Assembly: GCA_001899715.1 (NCBI GenBank)
Contig: MKWI01000024.1
Span: 1 to 64,000, forward strand
DNA from: Sphingobium sp. 66-54
GTDB lineage: Bacteria > Pseudomonadota > Alphaproteobacteria > Sphingomonadales > Sphingomonadaceae
Direction of reading: 5' to 3'
DNA: 64,000 nt
Positions 1-6,367 of this stretch are shown here, one piece after another. The translations under genes and the position numbers were made by a program. How positions within the stretch are numbered: the first letter of the stretch is position 1; each line of letters starts with the position of its first letter. Below the pieces are notes generated by a model that worked only from the letters and a program-made list of their open reading frames with translations, had not been told where the DNA came from and ran no database searches.

Positions 1-550
1 CACCACGAACAATGGCCTTTCCTCGCAGCTTCTTCGTCTTGACGGCGACGCGCGTCTTGCCGGCCATGATGTCCTTCAAGACCTTGTTGATGTCGGCCTT
101 GGTAAGATCCTTGACGCGGCGTGCGCCGATCAGCGGGATGATGTGCCGCTCGATGCGGCCAATGTCGGTGACGATGGTGGTCGGCTTTTTCGGTCGCCCG
201 CCCTTGCCCAGGATGAGGCCTGCGTTCAGGTCAGCGGTATAGAGCGCGCAAAGCTCCTTGACCGTGATGGCCTTGTGATCGAGCTGACGTTCCTCCGAAG
301 GATTGTCGCCGCGCGCGACACGCCCCAGTTGGACCTTCGCTTCTTGCCGCGCTGTCTCTGGCGTCCACACGCCATGCAGGCCGATGGTGTAGCGTCGCGT
401 GCGTCCAGCAGCGCGATATTGGATGAGGTAGCTGCGCTTCCCGGAGGCGAACACGCGGAGGCCGAAACCGGGCAGTTCGTCGTCCCAGATGAAATAGTCC
501 TTCTCGCGAACATCGGCAGCGTCCACGATCCGCTTGGTCAGCTTTGCCAT
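1..550 (-). CDS. Tyrosine-type site-specific integrase, N-terminal part (cut by window edge)
   Basis: The minus strand reads from an ATG at 550 without a stop to base 1, giving 183 residues. The N-terminus (LTKRIVDAADVREKDYFIWD, then LPGFGLRVFASGKRSYLIQY) is the arm-type DNA-binding domain of P4-like phage and island integrases. From about residue 97 the core-binding domain begins (ITVKELCALYTADLNAG). The catalytic domain with the R-H-R-Y residues lies outside the window, so activity cannot be judged. The gene starts about 185 bp from a tRNA-Arg 3' half at 735-779 and points away from it, as expected for an integrase at the end of an element that extends to the left. Confidence 0.9.
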   Translation of the reverse strand, partial: MAKLTKRIVDAADVREKDYFIWDDELPGFGLRVFASGKRSYLIQYRAAGRTRRYTIGLHGVWTPETARQEAKVQLGRVARGDNPSEERQLDHKAITVKELCALYTADLNAGLILGKGGRPKKPTTIVTDIGRIERHIIPLIGARRVKDLTKADINKVLKDIMAGKTRVAVKTKKLRGKAIVRG

Positions 551-558
551 GAGGCGTT

Positions 559-592
559 CCCCTCGCTAGTGAGGGGCTGCTTCCGCGGAAGC
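559..592. promoter_or_regulatory. Two adjacent palindromes upstream of the integrase
   Basis: CCCCTC (559-564) pairs with GAGGGG (571-576) across a 6-nt loop. Immediately after comes the perfect palindrome GCTTCCGCGGAAGC (579-592). Both lie just before the integrase start. They could be an integrase operator or recombination-directionality sites; function is inferred from position only. Confidence 0.4.
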
Positions 593-734
593 ACCACGGA
601 AGCAACCGGATGGATATCGGAGCGAAATTCTGGATAGACAGTTCGGCGCGGAAATCCGAATTGTCTAGTATCTTCAGTTACATATCGCATTGTAGCGTGC
701 CCTGTCGTGCATTTAGGATAGGCAGGCTAAATTG

Positions 735-779
735 CTCCGAAGGCAGAGGCCACAAGTTCGAATCTTGTCGGGTGCGCCA
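735..779 (+). other. tRNA-Arg(CCG) 3' half: attachment-site remnant of an integrated element
   Basis: The segment reads as the right half of a tRNA: anticodon loop CTCCGAA (735-741, anticodon CCG), 3' anticodon stem GGCAG (742-746), a 5-nt variable loop, T arm ACAAG-TTCGAAT-CTTGT (752-768), acceptor strand CGGGTGC (769-775), discriminator G and CCA (777-779). The sequence to its left does not form the matching 5' anticodon stem, D arm or acceptor strand, so it is not a working gene. Such 3' duplications are left when integrases recombine into tRNA genes. The intact tRNA should lie left of the window, at the other end of the element. Confidence 0.8.
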
Positions 780-824
780 TACCGCCGAAGGCGCAGAAAT
801 CGCCGATTTGACCACCCACCATCT

Positions 825-841
825 TGAACAAAAGAGAGAAC
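825..841. repeat. 17-bp direct repeat, copy 1
   Basis: TGAACAAAAGAGAGAAC occurs here and again, identical, at 3295-3311. Here it sits 45 bp after the CCA end of the tRNA-Arg fragment; at the second site it sits 47 bp after a tRNA-end-like repeat. It contains two GAAC half-sites separated by 8 bp, close to the alphaproteobacterial LexA box (GAAC-N7-GAAC) but 1 bp too long. Confidence 0.75.
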
Positions 842-915
842 CCGGCAGCGTTCAGTCGACGATGACTTGGCGGGAAGGCAGGAACGCGCGCTCATTATGC
901 CTCCGCGTCAAAGGG

Positions 916-2478
916 TCACGACCCCTGATGGTTTGAACCGAGTATCGGCCGATTATCTTGGCGACAGCGTGCAGTTCCATCCCCGCTTCTACCCAAGCCG
1001 ACTCCTTTTAAATAACTCTCAAGTGCCCCGGCTTCGTCGGAGCGGAAGATCGCACCGACATAACCATCAGGTCGAACCAGCACCCGCTCGCCAGGTGCAA
1101 GGCCATAGGCGTCGCGTAGATGGCCGCCATCGTCTGAAAGCTCTTTTCGCGCTCCGACTTGATGAATGTGGAGACCACTCCGCGGTGTTGCGATTTCGCC
1201 GGTCGTTTCATAGCCAATCAGGCTCCAGTGCCCACCGGCGAACAAATCGAACAGACGCCGAGGGCAACCGGCCGCCCCGCGCAGCGGCGCGTCCGGCGCT
1301 CGGTCGCCCGCGAGCAGGATGCCGGACCGAGGCGAGGGCTCGAAGCTGAGCGCTGATTCCGGATAACCGATGTCGAGTTGATGGACTTCGCGCCCGCGGC
1401 GCATGGAACCGCGCTTCTGCGCTTCGAGCAGCTGGGTCGAGAGACCCAGCATCTCTTCCGCCACCGGCCGCCTCTCTTCCTCATAGGTATCGAGCAGCTT
1501 ATCAGGCGCGCCGCCCAGCACCGCCGCCAGCTTCCAGCCGAGATTGTAAGCATCCTGAACGCTCGTATTTAGGCCTTGCCCGCCCGTGGGCGGATGGACG
1601 TGCGCGGCATCGCCGATCAGGAATATGCGGCCGACGCGGTAACGATCCGCGAGGCGGGCGCTCATAGTATAGGCTGAGGCCCACGACACCGACCGAACAT
1701 GGATATCGTCGCGTCCGGTCCGCTCCGCCACCAGGGAATTGAGCGCATCGGCGGACAGGTCCGCTTCTCCTTCGATCGGGATTGCTCCCTGGATCTGAAA
1801 CAAATCGGTCCCGGCGAGCGGACAGATCGACATCAGCCGCCGCTTATCGCCGACATGATATTGATGCCAAGCGTCACGGCTTAGGCCGACCAAATCGACA
1901 TCGGCCACCATCGCACGCGCGCCCAATGTCTTGCCGGGAAAGTCGATGCCGAGGGCGCTACGGATGAAGCTGCGGCCACCGTCGGCCCCAATCAGATATG
2001 GAACATGAACCAGCTCCTCGCCGCCGGGGCCGACAAGACGCGCCGCGACGCCATCCTCTCCCTGCTCGAAGCCGACCAGCTCGCACCCGAACTCGACACG
2101 GCCGCCAAGCTCGACCAGGCGTTCGCGCAGCACTCGCTCGGTCAGGAACTGCGGGAGCATTAGGGGGAAGTGGAAAGGCTCGGCCGGCGTTGCTGGTTCG
2201 ACTTCGAGGGCAGTATCCGTGTGGCTGCCGTCGTCATGATATTCGCGTATCGGCGGGTAGACACCGCCGGTAGCAACGAGCCGGTCAAGCACCCCTAGAT
2301 CCTCGAACACTTCCTGCGATCGTGGCTGGATACCCTTGCCGCGCGACCCGGCGAACGGTCGGGCCAGTTTCTCGATCAGCCGGAACGGCACGCCTCTTCT
2401 CGCCAGGTCGATCGCGAGGGTCAGGCCGGCGGCGCCAGCGCCGCAAATCAGGACCGCAGGCGGGCTTTGCTCTTTCAT
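916..2478 (-). CDS. FAD-dependent aromatic-ring monooxygenase (PheA/MhpA-like)
   Basis: This 520-residue protein belongs to the class A flavoprotein monooxygenases, which use NAD(P)H and O2 to hydroxylate phenolic rings or related polyketide and antibiotic substrates. The N-terminal dinucleotide-binding motif GAGAAGL is near residue 13. The second FAD motif GDAAHVHPPTGGQGLNTSVQD is near residue 292, and a DG motif (IGADGGRSFIRSALG) near residue 164. The C-terminal ~130 residues form the extra thioredoxin-like domain of the phenol hydroxylase subgroup. It is divergent from a MarR regulator gene with an operator between them, so it is probably the regulated target. The substrate cannot be told from sequence; roles in phenolic catabolism or in drug modification are both possible. 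Confidence 0.85.
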   Translation of the reverse strand: MKEQSPPAVLICGAGAAGLTLAIDLARRGVPFRLIEKLARPFAGSRGKGIQPRSQEVFEDLGVLDRLVATGGVYPPIREYHDDGSHTDTALEVEPATPAEPFHFPLMLPQFLTERVLRERLVELGGRVEFGCELVGFEQGEDGVAARLVGPGGEELVHVPYLIGADGGRSFIRSALGIDFPGKTLGARAMVADVDLVGLSRDAWHQYHVGDKRRLMSICPLAGTDLFQIQGAIPIEGEADLSADALNSLVAERTGRDDIHVRSVSWASAYTMSARLADRYRVGRIFLIGDAAHVHPPTGGQGLNTSVQDAYNLGWKLAAVLGGAPDKLLDTYEEERRPVAEEMLGLSTQLLEAQKRGSMRRGREVHQLDIGYPESALSFEPSPRSGILLAGDRAPDAPLRGAAGCPRRLFDLFAGGHWSLIGYETTGEIATPRSGLHIHQVGARKELSDDGGHLRDAYGLAPGERVLVRPDGYVGAIFRSDEAGALESYLKGVGLGRSGDGTARCRQDNRPILGSNHQGS

Positions 2479-2488
2479 TCGAACCTCC

Positions 2489-2507
2489 TATGTGTATAAC
2501 GCACATA
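2489..2507. promoter_or_regulatory. MarR-type operator O1
   Basis: Inverted repeat TATGTG-N7-CACATA lies in the 47-bp gap between the divergent monooxygenase and MarR genes, overlapping where both promoters must be. Its core GTGTATAACGCACATATC (2492-2509) recurs with two changes at 2541-2558, so it is very likely the autoregulatory site of the MarR protein. Confidence 0.7.
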
Positions 2508-2525
2508 TCTTTGGAGGTCTACCGG

Positions 2526-3023
2526 ATGTCAACAAATAAAGTGCATAATGCACATATCAAGGCGCTGTTTCCCTCCTTACATGCGTCACTGCTTGAGATC
2601 GTGACCGTGATGAACCGGCCGGAAAGGGACGATGAGTTGCTGGCGTTGGCAGGCCTGACGCTCGAGCGGGCGCTCTTCCCTCTGCTCGTGTTCGTCGAGC
2701 GCAAGGGACCGATCGGGGTCGTCGATCTCGCCGGCAGGGTTGGCCGCGATTACACGACCGTCAGTCGCCAGGTCGCGCGGTTGGAAGAACTCGGCCTCGT
2801 CGAGCGTCGTGCCGGGTCGGCGGACAAGCGCGTGCGCGAGGCAATTATCACACCCCGAGGAAAGTCGGCGACCGACGCTCTCGACACCGCCCGTGAGACT
2901 ATGGCGCTGGAACTGTTCCACGACTGGTCTCACGAGGAGCTCAATGAGCTGGTGCGCCTCATGGGGAAGCTCGCCGAGGGCATGGCCAAAGAACCGGCAC
3001 GGTCGAATCCAGACGCCGATTAG
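2526..3023 (+). CDS. MarR family transcriptional regulator
   Basis: This 165-residue winged-helix regulator probably represses the divergent monooxygenase and itself. The start at 2526 (MSTNKVHNAH) is preceded by TTGGAGG at the right distance. The DNA-binding part is around residues 55-110 (GPIGVVDLAGRVGRDYTTVS as helix 2 to recognition helix, then the wing LVERRAGSADKRVREA), with MarR dimerisation helices on either side. A second operator copy falls inside codons 6-10. The ligand is unknown, plausibly the monooxygenase substrate. Confidence 0.85.
   Translation: MSTNKVHNAHIKALFPSLHASLLEIVTVMNRPERDDELLALAGLTLERALFPLLVFVERKGPIGVVDLAGRVGRDYTTVSRQVARLEELGLVERRAGSADKRVREAIITPRGKSATDALDTARETMALELFHDWSHEELNELVRLMGKLAEGMAKEPARSNPDAD
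2541..2558. promoter_or_regulatory. MarR-type operator O2 inside the start of the regulator gene
   Basis: GTGCATAATGCAC (2541-2553) is a perfect 13-bp palindrome, and GTGCATAATGCACATATC matches the O1 core at 16 of 18 positions. It lies in codons 6-11 of the MarR gene, 49 bp downstream of O1, giving a possible roadblock or cooperative binding site. Confidence 0.6.
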
Positions 3024-3208
3024 TCTTCGATGTGGGATCGCTTGTTCCGGGATGGAGGCTTATTTGCTCCATCGGGAGACGCGGCGACGAGATGATGCGG
3101 CGATCCGCGCGCCTTAATTACCTTGCGATCATCCTCGCGGTTTGGCCGAATGTCGAACGCTAAAATCCGATACGAGACGGTCGATCATTGGGCAAAGACG
3201 TTATACAA

Positions 3209-3247
3209 TGATGGACCAGTCGCATCTTCATCATCTTGGGCGCACCA
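3209..3247. repeat. tRNA-3'-end-like repeat R2
   Basis: The segment ends in CATCTTGGGCGCACCA and matches the repeat at 4809-4847 at 22 of the last 25 positions, exactly 1600 bp apart. The terminal GGGCGCACCA resembles the GGGTGCGCCA end of the tRNA-Arg fragment. About 47 bp after it comes the same 17-bp repeat that follows the tRNA fragment at 825. The rest of 3024-3351 holds no gene that I can support. Confidence 0.55.
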
Positions 3248-3294
3248 AATATTCAGAAGCACGGAAATCCGCCATTTTTGGCTGAGGCCGTTCC

Positions 3295-3311
3295 TGAACA
3301 AAAGAGAGAAC
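3295..3311. repeat. 17-bp direct repeat, copy 2
   Basis: Identical to 825-841. The intervening bases (AATCCGCCATTTTTGGC here, AATCGCCGATTTGACC there) are also related, so the whole tRNA-downstream flank appears duplicated on both sides of the monooxygenase/MarR module. Confidence 0.7.
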
Positions 3312-3351
3312 TTTGGCTGATTGTGGCGAGCGGGAGGCAATCCGCTATCGC

Positions 3352-3807
3352 CTAATCGACGCCGGGGAGCCGCCGCCTGGAAACACCTGCACAGCGCGCG
3401 TCGAGACCTCTGCTCAGCTCTGCGAGGCTCACCGCACCCAGCCGCTTGACCAGCAATGCCTCTGCATCGCGAAGAACATCTTCCACCGCTGTGTTGACGA
3501 GTTGCTCGACCGCGCAGTCTGGATTGGAGTGCTCGTTCCCGATCGCAAATAGCCGGGGGCCGCCAACTGCCCGATAGACATCGAGAAGTGACACGCGCTC
3601 CAGGTCGCACGCAATGACCCAGCCGCCGCCGTGGCCTTTCTCCGATCGAACATAGCCTGCATCGCGCAGCCCCGCCAATGTACGGCGAACGACGACTGGA
3701 TTGGTCCCCAGCATCGTGCCGATCGTCTCCGACTTCATGGGGCCGTCATGCCGCGCCATATGGAGCAGCACGTGCAGCATTCGGGAAAGGCGGCTGTCGT
3801 TTCGCAT
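3352..3807 (-). CDS. Rrf2 family transcriptional regulator
   Basis: From the ATG at 3807 this is 151 residues (MRNDSRLSRMLHVLLHMARH). The winged helix (GPMKSETIGTMLGTNPVVVR, then AGYVRSEKGHGGGW) is the Rrf2/YwnA type. Only scattered cysteines (one in NSNPDC-like context, one near the C-terminus) are present, so the three-Cys iron-sulfur site of IscR and NsrR is absent and it probably senses something else. It is divergent from a methyltransferase gene with a strong palindrome between them, and likely controls both. An upstream in-frame start at 3855 is possible but has no clear ribosome site. Confidence 0.85.
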   Translation of the reverse strand: MRNDSRLSRMLHVLLHMARHDGPMKSETIGTMLGTNPVVVRRTLAGLRDAGYVRSEKGHGGGWVIACDLERVSLLDVYRAVGGPRLFAIGNEHSNPDCAVEQLVNTAVEDVLRDAEALLVKRLGAVSLAELSRGLDARCAGVSRRRLPGVD

Positions 3808-3850
3808 TGGCCGATCTTCGCATGTCCCTAGCCGTTGGCAAGGGAATCGA

Positions 3851-3877
3851 ATCATGTTACTCAGTAAGTTACATGAT
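3851..3877. promoter_or_regulatory. Rrf2-type operator palindrome
   Basis: A 27-bp imperfect palindrome centred at 3864, with outer arms ATCATGT and ACATGAT and inner arms ACT/AGT; 11 of 13 opposed positions are complementary. It lies between the divergent Rrf2 and methyltransferase genes and is the obvious binding site of the regulator. Confidence 0.7.
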
Positions 3878-3892
3878 TTGCGAGGTGCAGAA

Positions 3893-4672
3893 ATGCGAGA
3901 GTTCGAGAACCCCGATCACTGGGACAGCGCCGCGAGCCATTATCAGCAGACCGCGCACCCCTTCACCGCGCTCTTTGCGGAGGCGGCGCTGGCGCGTCTG
4001 ACCCTGACGCCTCAGAGCCATGTTCTTGATGTGGCGACTGGCACCGGCGCGCTCGCGCTGGCAGCCGCGCGCACTGGAGCAAGCGTGCTGGCGACCGATT
4101 TCTCTCCCGGCATGGTGGGATGCGTCGCCGCTGCCGGCCTGCCCAACGTCGAAGCGCGGGTAATGGACGGACAGGCGCTCGACCTTCCCGACGCGCATTT
4201 CGATGCCGTCTTTTCGATCTTCGGCGTCATCATGTTCCCCGATTGGCGCAAGGGTTTGGCGGAGATGTGCCGGGTTACGCGGCCCGGCGGGCATGGCGTT
4301 GTCGCGACCTGGCAGGCTCGGGGGGCGGCGACCTTCCTCCTCTTGAGCCAGATCAGGCAGAAATTGTTTCCTGATCGGTCGGGTATGGCAATGCCTGAAG
4401 CCGTTCAGGCGCTGAGTGATCCGGAGGATTTCGCCGGCGCCCTCGTCGCTGCCGGCTATAGCAACCCCCGGATCGAAGCGGTAACGCATGATTATCTACT
4501 AGACATGGCGGCGCTCGACGCACCTGATACGCTTTTCGGCATGTCCCCCGACTGGACCAGCCTGGACGACACCGAAAAGGCCGCAGTGGTTTCCGAGGCG
4601 CGGGACAGGGCCGATGGTCGCCCGATCCTGCCAATCGCCTCAACTGCACTCATCGGCGTGGCGGAACGATGA
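3893..4672 (+). CDS. Class I SAM-dependent methyltransferase
   Basis: The start at 3893 (MREFENPDHWDSAASHYQQT) follows CGAGGTG and gives 259 residues. Motif I is [20 protein letters not shown] near residue 47, with the acidic post-I motif VLATDFSPGM and motif IV AHFDAVFSIFGVIMFPD. This places it with UbiE/Coq5-like small-molecule methyltransferases. Divergent pairing with an Rrf2 regulator suggests inducible expression, perhaps for detoxification. The substrate is unknown. Confidence 0.8.
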   Translation: MREFENPDHWDSAASHYQQTAHPFTALFAEAALARLTLTPQSHVLDVATGTGALALAAARTGASVLATDFSPGMVGCVAAAGLPNVEARVMDGQALDLPDAHFDAVFSIFGVIMFPDWRKGLAEMCRVTRPGGHGVVATWQARGAATFLLLSQIRQKLFPDRSGMAMPEAVQALSDPEDFAGALVAAGYSNPRIEAVTHDYLLDMAALDAPDTLFGMSPDWTSLDDTEKAAVVSEARDRADGRPILPIASTALIGVAER

Positions 4673-4808
4673 AATATCAACCGCATTTGTGCGAGCAATC
4701 GCGAGTGCTGTCATAATGACAGTTTCCGGAAACCCTGAATGAGCTGGAAAACGGTCGGGGTGAGGCGCATAGCCGCCCCAACCGTCGGTCCATGACTGTT
4801 CAAACGAC

Positions 4809-4847
4809 GATCAACCAGTTCTCATCTTCATCTTCTTGGGTGCGCCA
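4809..4847. repeat. tRNA-3'-end-like repeat R3
   Basis: The segment ends in CATCTTCTTGGGTGCGCCA, sharing GGGTGCGCCA exactly with the tRNA-Arg fragment and 22 of 25 terminal bases with R2 at 3209-3247. It may mark the right limit of the accessory DNA, since the ferulate genes begin just after. It cannot be folded as a standard T arm, so the tRNA origin is uncertain. Confidence 0.5.
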
Positions 4848-4916
4848 TTTTCCCCGATCATATCGAGCAACCCGATCCGCCCTTGACGGCGGATGGGCCG
4901 CGCAATCGACGGGCGC

Positions 4917-5402
4917 TCAGCCGGTCATCTCGCGCAGCGCGGCCAGCAGGCTCGTCTCGTCCATGCTCAGCCGCTTGCGCACGGCGCGGTCGCTGGTGGT
5001 GATCCGAGTCAGCGCCTCCTCCTGCAAGGCCCGGCCCTCCTCCGTCAGCGTCAGGCTGAGCGAGCGGCCGTCGATCGGCGCATCGGTGATGAGGCCGCGC
5101 GCCTTCAGCCGGCCGACCAGCGGCGTGAGGTTGGCGCGCTTGATCTCCAGCGCGCGGCCGACATCGCTCTGCCGGCAGCCCGGATTGGCGCCGACGAGGA
5201 TGAGCAGCGAGGCTTCCCCCGCACTGAGACCGAAGGGGCGCAGCACGCTCGCCAGATCGGCCATCAGCACCATCGAGGCACGGCGCAGCCGGTAGCCGAG
5301 CAGCCCGTCCAGCGGGCTCGCCAGCCGCTCGTCCGGCGTGCCGCCGGGGGCCTGTCCGGCTGATGTTGCTGTGTTTGTCCCGTCGTGCGATTTAACGGTC
5401 AT
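4917..5402 (-). CDS. ferC: FerC-like MarR regulator of ferulate catabolism
   Basis: This 161-residue MarR protein has a helix-turn-helix and wing at about residues 68-130 (GCRQSDVGRALEIKRANLTP, then LITDAPIDGRSLSLTLTEEG). It is divergent from ferB-ferA, the arrangement known in Sphingobium sp. SYK-6, where FerC represses ferBA and is released by hydroxycinnamoyl-CoA thioesters. A GCTAT-N5-ATAGC inverted repeat sits in the shared promoter. Assignment rests on context plus family, as MarR proteins are hard to tell apart. Confidence 0.8.
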   Translation of the reverse strand: MTVKSHDGTNTATSAGQAPGGTPDERLASPLDGLLGYRLRRASMVLMADLASVLRPFGLSAGEASLLILVGANPGCRQSDVGRALEIKRANLTPLVGRLKARGLITDAPIDGRSLSLTLTEEGRALQEEALTRITTSDRAVRKRLSMDETSLLAALREMTG

Positions 5403-5440
5403 CGGCCTGCTCCGGTCTCTTGCCCTCCCGTCGGAGAACC

Positions 5441-5455
5441 GCTATGGTCTATAGC
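5441..5455. promoter_or_regulatory. Candidate FerC operator
   Basis: GCTATGGTCTATAGC is an inverted repeat with 5-bp arms and 5-nt spacer, 26 bp upstream of the ferB start and in the 79-bp gap between ferC and ferB. Position and symmetry suit a MarR dimer. Confidence 0.55.
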
Positions 5456-5481
5456 AGAATTCATCCAGAAAGGATAGGGCC

Positions 5482-6324
5482 ATGTCCGCCGTGGAACGTG
5501 AAGAAGATACCGTCCGCTACGAGATCGAGAACAATGTTGCCTGGGTCTATTTCAACCGACCCGCCAAGCGCAATTGCATGAGCCCCAAGCTCAACCGCCA
5601 GATGCTGCGCGTGCTTGAGGAGTTGGAGTTCCGCGACGATGTCGGCGTGCTGGTGCTCACCGGCGAGGGCACGGCCTGGTCGGCCGGCATGGACCTCAAG
5701 GAATATTTCCGCGAGACCGAGGCGCAGGGCCTGCCCGGCGTGCGCAAGTCGCAGCGCGAGGCTTACACCTGGTGGGAGCGGCTGCGCTGGTACCAGAAGG
5801 CGACCATCGCCATGGTCAACGGCTGGTGCTTCGGCGGCGGCTACGGCCCGCTGTTCGCCTGCGATCTCGCCTTCTGCTCGGATGATGCGCAGTTCGGCCT
5901 GTCCGAAGTCAACTGGGGCATCCTCCCCGGCGGCGGCGCCACCAAGGTCGCGACCGAGCTGATGCCGATGCGCGTCGCCATGTATCATGCGATGATGGGC
6001 GAGAACCTCACCGGCCCGCAGGCCGCGCAATATCATCTTGTCAACGAGTCGCTCCCGGCCGATCAGCTCAGGGCGCGGGTCAAGCAGGTCGCCGAGACGC
6101 TGGTGCAGAAGAACTGGGCGACGGTGAAATACACCAAGGACGCCGTCCGTCGCGTGCGCGAGATGACCTACGACAATGCCGAGGATTATCTGATCCGCTT
6201 GCAGGAGGGCCTCAACTGGTTCGACAAGTCGGACGGCCGTCATGTCGCGATGAAGCAGTTCCTCGACGACAAGACGTTCAAACCCGGCCTCGGCCACTAC
6301 GACAAGAACAAGACCGAGGTCTGA
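5482..6324 (+). CDS. ferB: Feruloyl-CoA hydratase/lyase (hydroxycinnamoyl-CoA hydratase-lyase)
   Basis: The 280-residue crotonase-fold enzyme hydrates feruloyl-, p-coumaroyl- or caffeoyl-CoA and splits the product to vanillin (or the matching aldehyde) and acetyl-CoA. Family signatures are clear: NRPAKRNCMSPKLNRQML, the oxyanion region TAWSAGMDLKEYF near residue 70, MVNGWCFGGGYGPLFACDLA near 113, FGLSEVNWGILPGG with the catalytic Glu near 143, and the C-terminal KQFLDDKTFKPGL. It is preceded by AAAGGA and followed 43 bp later by ferA, so the two form one transcript. No vanillin dehydrogenase gene is visible in the window. Confidence 0.95.
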   Translation: MSAVEREEDTVRYEIENNVAWVYFNRPAKRNCMSPKLNRQMLRVLEELEFRDDVGVLVLTGEGTAWSAGMDLKEYFRETEAQGLPGVRKSQREAYTWWERLRWYQKATIAMVNGWCFGGGYGPLFACDLAFCSDDAQFGLSEVNWGILPGGGATKVATELMPMRVAMYHAMMGENLTGPQAAQYHLVNESLPADQLRARVKQVAETLVQKNWATVKYTKDAVRRVREMTYDNAEDYLIRLQEGLNWFDKSDGRHVAMKQFLDDKTFKPGLGHYDKNKTEV

Positions 6325-6367
6325 TCGGCCGCGCGTTCACAGCACAGAGACGAGGGAAAGGAACGAG

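Noticed and set aside
825..841. Functional LexA (SOS) box
   Set aside because: Spacing between GAAC half-sites is 8 bp instead of 7, and no gene start follows in a sensible position.
4809..4847. Complete tRNA gene ending at 4847
   Set aside because: No T arm or cloverleaf can be formed before the GGGTGCGCCA end; it is kept only as a repeat.
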